The notes under the pieces: generated by a model | Database searches by the model: none | Seen by the model: only the letters and a program-made list of their open reading frames with translations | What the model was told of the DNA's origin: nothing | Translations under genes and position numbers: made by a program | Shown: positions 54,747 to 63,640 of the stretch, in pieces | Layout of the letters: each line of letters opens with the position of its first letter | Position numbering within the stretch: position 1 is the first letter of the stretch | Assembly: GCA_963805705.1 (NCBI GenBank) | Contig: CAWDVH010000005.1 | Coordinates: 1,674,001-1,738,000 of the forward strand | Reading direction: 5' to 3' | From: CAWDVH01 sp963805705 | GTDB lineage: Bacteria; Actinomycetota; Actinomycetes; Streptosporangiales; Streptosporangiaceae | DNA: 64,000 nucleotides

Positions 54747-54802
54747 CGGCGCTGACCAGCGATGGCCGATGAAGGCCGCCCGAGGTTAGACGAGGGCAGC
54801 GA

Positions 54803-57631
54803 TCAGGTCCGACCCGATCTGCGGAGAGCCAGGTCGAGGGCCTTCTCAGGGGTGAGCCCCATGCCCTCGGCGTAGGCCTGGTCAAGCTGCTCAGCGCCCA
54901 GGCGTACACGCGCTTGGTCGAGACTGTCCCGGCGGTAGCGCGCCGCAAATTCCGGCCACGGAATGCTCACCTGGTCAAGCGATGCCTGGGCGGCGCCGTG
55001 CAGCGCAACTGCCCGGTCCCAGTCGCCTGCATCGCCGGCCACGAACGCTAGGCCAAGGATGGCGTAGGCCATTTCTATCTTGTCGCCGTTCCGGCGGCTG
55101 ATCCGCAGGGCGGTCTCGAACTTCGACCGCGCACCGTTCAGTTCCCCTTCCGCGCGCAGCGCCAGGCCCAGCAACTGCATCACGAGAGTGTCCTCGTATC
55201 CGATCTGCTGCCCGGCTTGCGCCGCGGCTTCCAGGTGAGCCCGGGCGGCCGGGATGTCCCCGGCGCTGAGGGCATGAGAGCCGGCATTGCTGTGCAAGAG
55301 GGAGTTAATGAGATGGTCGCCGGATCGTTCGGTGCAGGCGATCGCCTCGGCGACCAGCTGCCCGGACCGGGCCGGGTCGATGGTCGTGAGATATTGGACC
55401 AGGCTCACGCCCAGCTGGACGTCGTCGCCGAGCCGCCGGGCCCGTTCGACGGACTCCTGTCCGAGCGGCAGGGCTGCCTCCGGCTCGCCGGCCCAGTAAT
55501 ATGCCGCGCACGATGCCGCGAGGGACCTGATGAACAGCCGGTCGTCGCCATGCGGGCGGGCGACCTGGATCGCCTGATCAGCAAATTGCCGTGCCGTGGC
55601 CGAGTCAATGAAGATAGCGGCCCACACGGCAGTGACCAGCGCCGCTACGAACAGTCCGGGGTCCGCGCGGGCGTCCGGCCGCCTGAGCACTGGCACGAGC
55701 AGGTCGAAGGCCTCCTGCCTCCGGGAACGTGCCCACCAGTAGCGGTAAAGCGCGACGCCCAGGCGCAGGACCAGAGCGGTCCCATCCGGACGGCCGGCCG
55801 CGTGCCCTGCCGCGCGCCGCAGGTTGGCCTGATCGGCGTCTAGCCGAGTCAGCCAGCTGCCCTGGTTCGGCCCGGTCAGGTGAGCAGCCGCCGTCTCGGC
55901 GACCGCCAGAAAATGCGCGCAGTGCGTCGCGGCGACGACGGCGACATCATCGTCGCCGGCCTCGGCCAGCCGCTCAGCGGCGAACAGGCGGATCGATTCC
56001 AGAAGCCGGTACCGCAGGCCTTGCCCGGCGGGCTCGGCCACGACCAGGCTCTTGTCCACCAGCGACCCGAGCAGATCCGCGACATCCAGTACGTCGATGC
56101 GGGCGAACCCGCACACCGCCTCGGCGGCGTCCAGGGCAAAGCCCTCGGCGAACACCGACAGGCGGCCCAGCAGCACCTGCTCGGCGCCGGTCAGCAGGGA
56201 ATAGGACCAGCCGACCGCCGCCCGCAGCGTCTGTTGCCGCCCCAGGGCGGTGCGGCTGCCGCCGGTGAGCAGCCGGAACCGCTGACCCAGCCGGTCATGC
56301 AGCTCAGCCAGCGACATCGACCGCAGCCGCGCCGCGGCCAGCTCGATTGCCAGCGGCATCCCGTCCAGCCGCCGGCAGACCGACACCACCACCGGGCCGG
56401 CCTGCTCATCCACGGTCAGGGCGACACCGTGCGCCCGGGCCCGCTCCACCAGCAGCGCGACCGCGTCAGAGGACTCAGGCGCCAGGAGACCGGAGTCCTC
56501 CGGCCCGGGCAGCGACAGCGACGGCACCCGGTATATCGTCTCGCCGCTGATGCCCAGCGGCTCCTGGCTGGTGGCCAGCAGGTGCACCCGCAGGCATCGC
56601 CGCAAGATCGCCTCAGCGGTCTTAGCGCAGCCGTCGATCAGGTGCTCGCAGTTATCCAGCACGATGACCACATCCTGCGGGGCCAGGGCATCCAGCAGGG
56701 CCTCCAGCGCCGGCTGGCCCGGCCGGGCGGCAAGCTGCAGCGCCTCGGAGATAGCCGCAGCCACCGCGTCCTGGTCGGTGACCGCAGCCAGCTCTGTCAG
56801 CCAGACCCCATCACCGGCCCCATCTAGCAGCTCGGCGGCCACCTGCAGCCCCAGCCTGGTCTTGCCGGCGCCGCCGGCCCCGGTCAGGGTCACCAGGCGA
56901 GCGGATTCCACCAGCGCCCGGACCTCGGAGACCTCCCGCTCGCGGCCAACGAACGTTGACAGCTGGGCAGGCAGATTGTTCGGCAGCGCCGGGTTGCCCA
57001 GCGAGCGCAGCGGCGGGAATTCCGCGGGCAGGGCCGCCGCGTCCAGCTGGAAGATCCGTTCCGGGCGCCCCAGGTCTTTCAGCCGATGGGTGCCCAGATC
57101 GGTCAGCGCCGCGCCCGGCGGTAGCCAGTCGCGCACCAGGACAGCCGCCGACTCCGACACCAGCACCTGGCCCCCCCAGGCCACCGCGGCCACCCGGGCG
57201 GCCCGGTGAACCTCCAGGCCCACCAGGCCCGCGGCCGTCATCTCAGCCTCACCGCTGTGGACGCCCATCCGTACCCGTACCCGCACCCCGGCCGGCCAGG
57301 CATGTACCTCAAGGGCCTGCTGCATCTCCAGCGCCGCCGCCACGCACGCCCGCGGCGAGGAGAACACGGCAAAAAACGCGTCCCCCTGCGTGTCCACTTC
57401 GCTGCCGTCATGCGCGGCCAGCGCCGACCTGATCAGCTCGTGATGGCCGGCCAGCACCTGCGCGTAAACCCCGTCTCCCACCCGCCGCAGCAGCGTCGTC
57501 GAGCCCTCAATGTCGGTGAACAAAAACGTGAGAGTCTCCACGGACACAGCGTAGAAGGCCGACCAGGCGGCGGCCATGCCAGCAGGCACTGCGTCAGGCA
57601 GAGCGGTCTTGATTGTGTTGTTCGCTGTCAT
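54803..57631 (-). CDS. Adenylate/guanylate cyclase-domain protein with STAND ATPase and TPR-like region
   Basis: About 942 residues from ATG 57629-57631; starts at 57547 or 57577 are possible. The N-terminal class III cyclase domain has both metal aspartates (FLFTDIEGST and DTQGDAFFAVF). An NB-ARC-like ATPase follows (VTLTGAGGAGKTRLGLQVA; VVIVLDNCEHLIDG), with a GxP-like module and a C-terminal TPR-type helical region. There is no LuxR helix-turn-helix, unlike the LAL proteins here. Proteins of this build are common in actinobacteria and probably sense a ligand; whether the cyclase makes cAMP is untested. It is unrelated to the neighbouring metabolic gene. Confidence 0.87.
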   Translation of the reverse strand: MTANNTIKTALPDAVPAGMAAAWSAFYAVSVETLTFLFTDIEGSTTLLRRVGDGVYAQVLAGHHELIRSALAAHDGSEVDTQGDAFFAVFSSPRACVAAALEMQQALEVHAWPAGVRVRVRMGVHSGEAEMTAAGLVGLEVHRAARVAAVAWGGQVLVSESAAVLVRDWLPPGAALTDLGTHRLKDLGRPERIFQLDAAALPAEFPPLRSLGNPALPNNLPAQLSTFVGREREVSEVRALVESARLVTLTGAGGAGKTRLGLQVAAELLDGAGDGVWLTELAAVTDQDAVAAAISEALQLAARPGQPALEALLDALAPQDVVIVLDNCEHLIDGCAKTAEAILRRCLRVHLLATSQEPLGISGETIYRVPSLSLPGPEDSGLLAPESSDAVALLVERARAHGVALTVDEQAGPVVVSVCRRLDGMPLAIELAAARLRSMSLAELHDRLGQRFRLLTGGSRTALGRQQTLRAAVGWSYSLLTGAEQVLLGRLSVFAEGFALDAAEAVCGFARIDVLDVADLLGSLVDKSLVVAEPAGQGLRYRLLESIRLFAAERLAEAGDDDVAVVAATHCAHFLAVAETAAAHLTGPNQGSWLTRLDADQANLRRAAGHAAGRPDGTALVLRLGVALYRYWWARSRRQEAFDLLVPVLRRPDARADPGLFVAALVTAVWAAIFIDSATARQFADQAIQVARPHGDDRLFIRSLAASCAAYYWAGEPEAALPLGQESVERARRLGDDVQLGVSLVQYLTTIDPARSGQLVAEAIACTERSGDHLINSLLHSNAGSHALSAGDIPAARAHLEAAAQAGQQIGYEDTLVMQLLGLALRAEGELNGARSKFETALRISRRNGDKIEMAYAILGLAFVAGDAGDWDRAVALHGAAQASLDQVSIPWPEFAARYRRDSLDQARVRLGAEQLDQAYAEGMGLTPEKALDLALRRSGRT

Positions 57632-57831
57632 CGTTATTGCCGTGGAGCACCACTTCCACATGACCCCTCACGGGGTCCACTAGCACGCAGTCTGAGGTAC
57701 CGGCCCCCTGCCCCTTCGCTCGGCCGTCTGCCCGGCGGGTTCCGGGTCGGGCATCGGCTGTAGCTCGGCAGGATCAGCGTCTGCCCATAGCGTGGCGATG
57801 CCCAGGCCGGCCAGTCGAGCCGCGGAACCTC

Positions 57832-58047
57832 GTGCGCTCCTTAGCCCGCATCCGCCACGACAGTGGTATCCGCCAGATCCGCGTGCACGTTCTCCGGCAC
57901 ACAACCGCCTCGCTGCTGAAGTACCTCAGTCCGCCACGGGACGCCCCGGTCATCCTCGGCCACGCGCACGTCACGACCACGCAGCAGATCCTCGGTACTG
58001 GATCGCATGACCCATATCCGCCAGAAAGAAACTGGAAGATCCTCTGA
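57832..58047 (+). pseudogene. C-terminal remnant of a tyrosine recombinase (integrase)
   Basis: The frame reads IRVHVLRHTTASLLKYL, the HxLRHT box around the second catalytic Arg, then VILGHAHVTTTQQI, the LGHxxxxTT box with its His. The catalytic Tyr region after TTQQI has decayed to GTGSHDPYPPE, and the N-terminal core and DNA-binding domain are absent. It marks an old integration event at the edge of the island. Confidence 0.7.
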
Positions 58048-58147
58048 GGATCGCTCATCGTCGGTTGACACTCATTAGGTTAAGTCCACAATATACCTAG
58101 GTCCCGCAGCCAGGCGGCAGTGCCGACTGGCTAGCGAGGCGGCGAGG

Positions 58148-59029
58148 ATGACCTACACATATACTGTGTCTATGGCTGATGCATCTACCAGCGAGCTCGC
58201 GGTGAGTTTTGCCGCTGGCGTAGTGGCGACCTTGATTGGAGTCGTAGCGAAGTATTCCATGGACTATCGTCTTGACCGCCGACGGCTCCAGTTGCAAGAG
58301 CGAACAGCAGTTTCAGACATCATGGGTAACAGCTTGGGCCAGCTCCGGCGGTCAGTACTCCGGCTGCACGATCGGCTAGATAGCGTATACCGGGACCCTA
58401 GAGCAGTGAGTCAGTGGCTGATTGCGGGACCAAGTCCCGATAGAGATGGCTACTTCTTGAGATCCTTTACTCATCGTATTTTTGCCTTTCTTTCCTGGGC
58501 TGCGATCGTGCAGTGGACAATTGATGCTCTTCCGCCAGAAACGGTAAAAGAGCGTTCTGACCTGAGTAAGCTCTACAAGAGCCTCGATCATGCCAGGGAT
58601 TGCCTAACTAACCGGCTTATTATCGATGAGTCCGAAACTCACACAGAACGTCAGATGTCTCTTCTCTTCGTTGGCACACTAGACGATCTAGCAGACCTGG
58701 GCCTACGAACATATCAGCTGAATGACAAGACTATTCCCAGCACCGCATTCGATGAAGAGTATGAGATGGGCCGTGAGCCGCTGGCGTCTCTTCGTTATTG
58801 GCTCACTCTGCCTAGAAAGACTCCCTCTCAGCCGTCGATCATACTTGCCCGTCTTGCTTGTTTGCGGGAGTGCCTTGACATTATTCAGTTCGGAGTCGCA
58901 GACAAGAAACCACGGATCGATCGAGCTAGGCTTACCGCGGCCTTGCATTATGCTGACAACCGGTCCGTGATTCCAATGAATCTGTCTGCGACAGTTCCAG
59001 GGAACCTTGACGATTTTCTCGCTCTATGA
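58148..59029 (+). CDS. Unrecognised single-pass membrane protein with low-GC codon use
   Basis: 293 residues from ATG 58148 (GCGAGG upstream). One N-terminal membrane helix (SFAAGVVATLIGVVAKYSM, about 19-37) is followed by a basic, heptad-rich helix (DYRLDRRRLQLQERTAVSDI) and a cytosolic, all-alpha domain of about 230 residues with FAFLSWAAIVQWTI and LYKSLDHARDCLTNRL. No known domain is recognised. Third positions are rich in A/T compared with every neighbour, so the gene was probably acquired recently. Its build, a membrane anchor plus helical effector-like domain, recalls accessory defence genes, but no partner is identified. Confidence 0.7.
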   Translation: MTYTYTVSMADASTSELAVSFAAGVVATLIGVVAKYSMDYRLDRRRLQLQERTAVSDIMGNSLGQLRRSVLRLHDRLDSVYRDPRAVSQWLIAGPSPDRDGYFLRSFTHRIFAFLSWAAIVQWTIDALPPETVKERSDLSKLYKSLDHARDCLTNRLIIDESETHTERQMSLLFVGTLDDLADLGLRTYQLNDKTIPSTAFDEEYEMGREPLASLRYWLTLPRKTPSQPSIILARLACLRECLDIIQFGVADKKPRIDRARLTAALHYADNRSVIPMNLSATVPGNLDDFLAL

Positions 59030-59173
59030 CAGAAATGGATCTTAATTTAAGGCGGGTCTCGTCGTAATATAGCCAGTAATTTGTAAGAGATGCGCACTCA
59101 TCTGCCGCGTAAAGCGCACGCTGGGCGAGGCTCCGGCCCACAGCAGTCGATGCATCACACTGAGTAACGGCCG

Positions 59174-61975
59174 CTAAGTAGGAACCCCTCGGGTTTCCTG
59201 GCCGCGAGCCAGCGTGGTGAGCTGGTGACGGCTGTGTATACCGAGCTTTGTGAAGGCATGGGCGAGGTGATACTCGACCGTCTTGGGGCTCAGGTACAGC
59301 TGGGCGGCGGCTTCACGGTTGGATAGCCCGGATGCCACCAGTCGCGCCACCCGGAGCTCCATGGCGGTGAGTCCGGGCAGGTCGGGGTCGTCACCAGGTC
59401 GGGGTCGCAGTCCTAGGGTATTCAGTTCCGATTCGCTGGCCTGGATGAACGGATGCGCCTGGAGTGCGCTGAACAGGGTATGGGCGGAGCGCACGGCGTC
59501 GATGGCGGCGCCACGACGGTGTAGCCGGGTCAGGCACCGTCCGTGCTGCAGGTCCAGCACTGCGCGGTGGAAGGGCAAGGACACATCACGGGCGGCGAGG
59601 CGGCCTGCCTGTAGCACCTGGTCGGCCTGGCCGAGGTCACCGCGGGCCATGGCCAGCGTGCCGCGCAGGCACGCGGCGTGGATCAGCGCGCCAGGCTCGC
59701 CGTGGTCGGCCGCGCGGGATGCGAAGGCAGTGAGGATTGCCTCGGCCTGGTCCAGCTGCCCAGTCCGGGTCAGTGCCCAGATCTGCGCCGGGCGCCACCA
59801 CAACGCGGCCGGGCAGTCGACATGATCGGCCTGCGGCACGGCCAGGGCCAGGTCCGCGCCGCGCAGCGCCTCTTGCGGACTGCCCCTGGCGAAGCCCAGG
59901 ATGCTTCGCGCCGAGGCGGTGAAGATCGAAGCGAGGCCGCCGAATATGGATGCCGCATCCTCGGCCGCCTGCGCATGAGCGTCGGCGGCCGCCCAGTCAC
60001 CGCGGCAGGCGGCGACCGGGACAGCCGCGCTGTGCACGAATGCGAGGTCATAGTCGCGGTCCGCGTCGCGGGCCAGCGAGACGGCCAGCTCGGCGTGGCC
60101 CTGGGCGTCATCCCAGCGTCCCAGCCTGAACTCGGCTTCAGTCAGGAAGCCCAGCGGCGGCCCGGGAAACCGGACCTGCTGCCCGGCGCTGACCCGGTGG
60201 ACCGCCAGCGCGAGGTCCCCGGCCGCGGCGGGCAGGTCACCGGCGCACAGCCGGGCCACGCCGCGGTAGGCAAGAGCATCGGTCCGGGAAGCAGGCACGC
60301 TCGCCGCCTGGACGGGCAGGTCGCGGAACAGGGCCAGTGCCTGGCCGGTGTCACCGCCGAGCGCAAACGCAAAGGACCGGATGCAGCGGGCGGCGTCATA
60401 CCACGGCTCGCCGCCGGTGCCGCTGCCCAGCGCCCGGTCCAGCCACATCTCGCCCTCGGCAAACGACCCGGACATCCCGAGCAGCTGACCGAGACCCAGC
60501 GCTGCCTCACCGCCTCCATAGCCCTGGCCCGCCTGATCACGGGCATCCCAGGCCGCCCGCAGCAAAACCTCCGCGTCCCACGGGCGCGCCGAAAACAGCG
60601 CGAGCTGCCCAAGCGCGGTGTCCCGGCGTGCACTGGCGGGAAGCTGCTCAATCACCGGCCGGGCACCGTTAGCGGCGGCCACGTCGGCGGCCCGCACCTG
60701 CAGCTCGAAAGCCGACAGCATGCGCTCGTCCCTGGCCGGCCCGCGTTCCGTGACGGCCCCAGCCTGCTGCAGGTACCTTGCGGCCAGAAGCAGCTTCCCC
60801 GCATCCACAGCCGCCGCGGCCGCAACGCAAAGATCAGCGGCCAGTTCCGGATCGGGACCGACAGCCGCGGCGGCGCGGTGTTCGAGCGCCGCGGAACCTC
60901 CCACGATCGCGGCCGCGCGCACATGCAGCCGCCCGCGGCGTTCTGCTCCCAGATCGTCATAGACGGCCTGGCGGATCAGCGGGTGCGCGAACCAGACTGC
61001 CCCGGCCGACAACGTGGGCCGCTCGGTCAGGAAACCCGCCCGCTGCGCCTCATCCAGCGCAGCCGCCGGGTCCGCCGTACCAGCTAGGGCCGCCGCATCG
61101 GCAACGGCGCAGTGATCGCCGAGGACCGACACGGCCACTACCAGGTCCCGGGCCGGCCGCGCTAGCGCAGCAAGACGCGGCAGGATGAGGCCCGCCAGCG
61201 ACCTGGGCGCGCGAAATGACCCGCCTGTGACCTTGAGCGCATCATCGGTTAGCTCGGCGAGGAGTGCCCGGGCCAGCAGCGGGTTGCCGCCGGTATGGTC
61301 GGCCAGCCGCCACACGGCCCGGTCCGAAATCTCTGGACGGCCGAGCCTTCGGCACAGCGCGCCGAGATCCCCGGCATTCAGCCCGCTAAGCATGATTCCG
61401 GATGCACGGCGGTCGCCGCTGGCGAAGCGGGCCCACCCCTCGCCCAGGTGCGGTGTCCCCTCAGGTCGGCACGAAAGCACCATCAGAACGCGGTCCGCGG
61501 CCAGCCGCCTGCAAGCGAACAACAGCGCCCTCGCCGACGGCAGGTCAGACCACTGGAGATCCTCGACCACTACGGCAGCCGCCTGTTTCCCTTGCAGCGC
61601 GGAGATAAGCGCGAGCACTTCGACGCCCACCGCCAGCGGATCTGCATCCGCGCGCGGACCACGGGACAGCAGCTTCAGGCCTGCCAGCGCGCCGGGTAGC
61701 AGCGTGACGGCCGCGGCCGTTAGCTGCCGCACGACGCCATAGGCCAGCACCGCCTCCGCGGCCTCGCCGCTGGCGACGATCGCTGGCACTTCCGGCTGGC
61801 GGCCGAGGAACTCAAAGATAAGCGAGGACTTGCCAATCCCGGCCTCCCCCTGGATCAGCACAACTTGCGGCTCTCCGGCCCTCGCCGCGGCCAGGGCCGC
61901 AGTCAGGGCGCTCAGCTCCGGTAGTCGGCCGACGAAAATCCGCTCCGGACGCGCAGGCTTCCGACCGCGGTTCAT
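59174..61975 (-). CDS. LAL-type LuxR-family regulator
   Basis: 933 residues from ATG 61973-61975; the open frame extends upstream through an AT-rich stretch and an IS remnant, which is not coding. Walker A IQGEAGIGKSSLIFEF (41-56), a Walker-B-like VVVEDLQWSD, a TPR-like middle, and a C-terminal LuxR helix-turn-helix (LTAMELRVARLVASGLSNRE; YLSPKTVEYHLAHAFTKLG) identify it. It is the third LAL protein of the window and is flanked by the low-GC gene and small unknown genes, so it may regulate the island genes. Confidence 0.9.
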   Translation of the reverse strand: MNRGRKPARPERIFVGRLPELSALTAALAAARAGEPQVVLIQGEAGIGKSSLIFEFLGRQPEVPAIVASGEAAEAVLAYGVVRQLTAAAVTLLPGALAGLKLLSRGPRADADPLAVGVEVLALISALQGKQAAAVVVEDLQWSDLPSARALLFACRRLAADRVLMVLSCRPEGTPHLGEGWARFASGDRRASGIMLSGLNAGDLGALCRRLGRPEISDRAVWRLADHTGGNPLLARALLAELTDDALKVTGGSFRAPRSLAGLILPRLAALARPARDLVVAVSVLGDHCAVADAAALAGTADPAAALDEAQRAGFLTERPTLSAGAVWFAHPLIRQAVYDDLGAERRGRLHVRAAAIVGGSAALEHRAAAAVGPDPELAADLCVAAAAAVDAGKLLLAARYLQQAGAVTERGPARDERMLSAFELQVRAADVAAANGARPVIEQLPASARRDTALGQLALFSARPWDAEVLLRAAWDARDQAGQGYGGGEAALGLGQLLGMSGSFAEGEMWLDRALGSGTGGEPWYDAARCIRSFAFALGGDTGQALALFRDLPVQAASVPASRTDALAYRGVARLCAGDLPAAAGDLALAVHRVSAGQQVRFPGPPLGFLTEAEFRLGRWDDAQGHAELAVSLARDADRDYDLAFVHSAAVPVAACRGDWAAADAHAQAAEDAASIFGGLASIFTASARSILGFARGSPQEALRGADLALAVPQADHVDCPAALWWRPAQIWALTRTGQLDQAEAILTAFASRAADHGEPGALIHAACLRGTLAMARGDLGQADQVLQAGRLAARDVSLPFHRAVLDLQHGRCLTRLHRRGAAIDAVRSAHTLFSALQAHPFIQASESELNTLGLRPRPGDDPDLPGLTAMELRVARLVASGLSNREAAAQLYLSPKTVEYHLAHAFTKLGIHSRHQLTTLARGQETRGVPT

Positions 61976-62014
61976 AGTGTGATCTCGCCCCGAGAGTGCC
62001 GACCCTTTGGCGTG

Positions 62015-62043
62015 AACATGCCACCAGGCAAGTTCCGGGTCAA
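62015..62043 (-). promoter_or_regulatory. Possible promoter of the island LAL regulator
   Basis: On the minus strand, TTGACC (62038-62043) and CATGTT (62015-62020) are 17 bases apart, ending about 40 bases before the ATG. The -35 box is one base from consensus and the -10 box is weak. Confidence 0.3.
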
Positions 62044-62144
62044 GGTCACCACTTTTCTTTACCTTTTTTTTAGCTACCAATGGTTTGCTATTGACCTCTT
62101 CTCTGCCAGATCCAAGCCTGGATCCACCGACGAATTGTGGTAGG

Positions 62145-62310
62145 TCATTTCCGGGTTGATCTCTGCCCGCGGTGCCAGCCTTCGGGCAGGTGCAAGGTGA
62201 TGTGGCCGTGGCGGGCGGTGCGGGCGGCGACGTCGACGAGGTCGCGGCGCAGAGTGGCGCCGTAGGCTTTGGCGTAGGCGAGACTAGCCTGGGCACTGGC
62301 CGGGCTGAAG
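62145..62310 (-). mobile_element. C-terminal remnant of an IS1380-type transposase
   Basis: The minus-strand frame reads ASLAYAKAYGATLRRDLVDV, then AARTARHGHITLHLPEGWHR and a stop at 62145-62147. The RHGHITLHLPEGWHR ending is typical of IS1380-family transposases. The upstream part is missing (stop codon just before) and no terminal inverted repeats are seen, so only the tail of the element remains. Confidence 0.65.
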
Positions 62311-62377
62311 GGCTACCTGACAGCTTCGGACATACCAGTGGATCGGCCCAATTCTTGTTGTTTGGGCGTAACGGTGC

Positions 62378-62680
62378 CTACCCGCCGGGTTGAGGTTCGG
62401 TCTGCGACAGACCGTGATCCACCGCCTTCTGGAAGGCGTTCATGTGCTGGATGCCGTCTAGCCAGGCTTGCAGCATGGGAGGAAAGTGCTCCTGCACGTC
62501 TCGATCTACCTGATCGCCTTGGCCCAGTGCGTCAAAGGCACCCGGGTTGGTCAGGATGATCTGGGCCAGGGTCGCGACTTCGCGTGCGATGTCGCTGACC
62601 TCGACCGCATGCCGGTGAACCCAGAGCCACCATGCAATCGAACCAGGTGTGTACGGATTGGCGTCGTCATTGTCACTCAT
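62378..62680 (-). CDS. Small acidic protein of 100 residues, unknown
   Basis: ATG 62678-62680 follows AAGGAGG by 8 bases, one of the best ribosome sites in the window. The sequence is acidic with a central helix SIAWWLWVHRHAVEVSDIAR and ends in a polar tail. No family recognised. It is the last of a leftward run of small genes (63640, 63464, 63230, 62680). Confidence 0.65.
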   Translation of the reverse strand: MSDNDDANPYTPGSIAWWLWVHRHAVEVSDIAREVATLAQIILTNPGAFDALGQGDQVDRDVQEHFPPMLQAWLDGIQHMNAFQKAVDHGLSQTEPQPGG

Positions 62681-62795
62681 TGCTCAGCCTCCTTGATCGT
62701 CGTTCGTCTTCGTCTGTCGTCTGCTACGGTGATGGCCCATTCATTTCGATGGACTCTGACTCGGTTATGACTGCATTCCGGACGAGAAGTCCCGG

Positions 62796-63230
62796 TCAAA
62801 CTGGCGGCTCTATCATCACATTAGCAAGGTCCAGGGCGATTATCGATATTTGCTGAGCATCGAGATGAAACCCTGAACACAGAAGCTGAACCGTAAACTC
62901 AGGTTCTGATGTGCTGATCACGGCCTGGAGTGAGACGGTGCAACCAAGTGGATCAGTTTGAGGAGCCGGTAGCCGAAGCTGTACTTCATCGACGACCTCC
63001 CCGTTGCTGGTATTAAAAAGTTGTCCGGTGAAAAACTGCGCCTTGCCGTCGTGGTCATGGATCACGACGCGCGCGAAAACGGCCCATGCATACTGTTTCC
63101 GTCCCTGGGGACGGGACAGCTTCAACTCCGCGACTACCTGCCCCGGTATGCCAGTACCCAGCTGTTTAGCGGCTCCCGTATATGTTGTCGTGACGGCCGT
63201 CTCGGTGGTCGGTGATGTTGGCGTTGGCAT
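62796..63230 (-). CDS. Small beta-rich protein of 144 residues, unknown
   Basis: From ATG 63228-63230 with AGGGAA upstream. A Thr/Pro-rich N-terminus (MPTPTSPTTETAVTTTYTG) is followed by a beta-rich domain: VVAELKLSRPQGRKQYAWAV, QFFTGQLFNTSNGEVVDEVQ and PEFTVQLLCSGFHLDAQQIS. There is no signal peptide. The composition is less GC-rich than the left half of the window. Function unknown. Confidence 0.6.
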   Translation of the reverse strand: MPTPTSPTTETAVTTTYTGAAKQLGTGIPGQVVAELKLSRPQGRKQYAWAVFARVVIHDHDGKAQFFTGQLFNTSNGEVVDEVQLRLPAPQTDPLGCTVSLQAVISTSEPEFTVQLLCSGFHLDAQQISIIALDLANVMIEPPV

Positions 63231-63407
63231 TGGATTCCCTTTCGTTTGCTGAGACCCATACTGTGCATGTCCATACGACTGGGTCCCAGGCCATTGGCAT
63301 TTCGGCTCTAGGTGGACAACTCTCGGCGGCCCCGGCACGCGCGGCCGCCCCAGGGACGACGCATACTCGCCGGGGCAGTGCCGCGCTCAGGCTCCGTACG
63401 TAGAGCC

Positions 63408-63464
63408 TCAGTGGCACCCTCCGAAGCGGATCGAGGTACCGATCTCCTCAAGTGGATTCGGCAT
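63408..63464 (-). CDS. 18-residue peptide ORF coupled to the 57-residue gene
   Basis: ATG 63462-63464 lies 5 bases from GAGGAG, which itself overlaps the final codons of the previous small gene. The peptide is MPNPLEEIGTSIRFGGCH, with a Cys two from the end. Coupled translation looks real; a peptide function is only possible. It could be chance. Confidence 0.35.
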   Translation of the reverse strand: MPNPLEEIGTSIRFGGCH

Positions 63465-63466
63465 GG

Positions 63467-63640
63467 TTACTCCTCAGCGCTTGCCGCCGTTCCGCTCTCG
63501 CCCGGCTGGACTTCCTGCTCGAAGATCGCGAGCAGTTCGAGAAGGCCTGCGAATTCGTGTCGGACAGCGGTGCCCGGCACGGCGAGAGACCCTTCGTAGC
63601 GGCCATCGGGCGTCTTGGTGATGTCAAGGATGAGCCGCAT
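63467..63640 (-). CDS. Small protein of 57 residues, unknown
   Basis: From ATG 63638-63640 with AGGAGG upstream. It begins MRLILDITKTPDGRYEGSLA and reads VPGTAVRHEFAGLLELLAIF before an acidic, Gly/Ser-rich tail. The strand-turn-strand-helix order predicts a compact domain with a KTPDGRYEG hairpin. No family recognised. It begins the small-gene run. Confidence 0.6.
   Translation of the reverse strand: MRLILDITKTPDGRYEGSLAVPGTAVRHEFAGLLELLAIFEQEVQPGESGTAASAEE

Noticed and set aside
59678..61087. Long plus-strand frame opposite the island LAL regulator
   Set aside because: Antisense shadow with Arg/Gly/Gln-rich composition; the LAL motifs on the minus strand explain the sequence.
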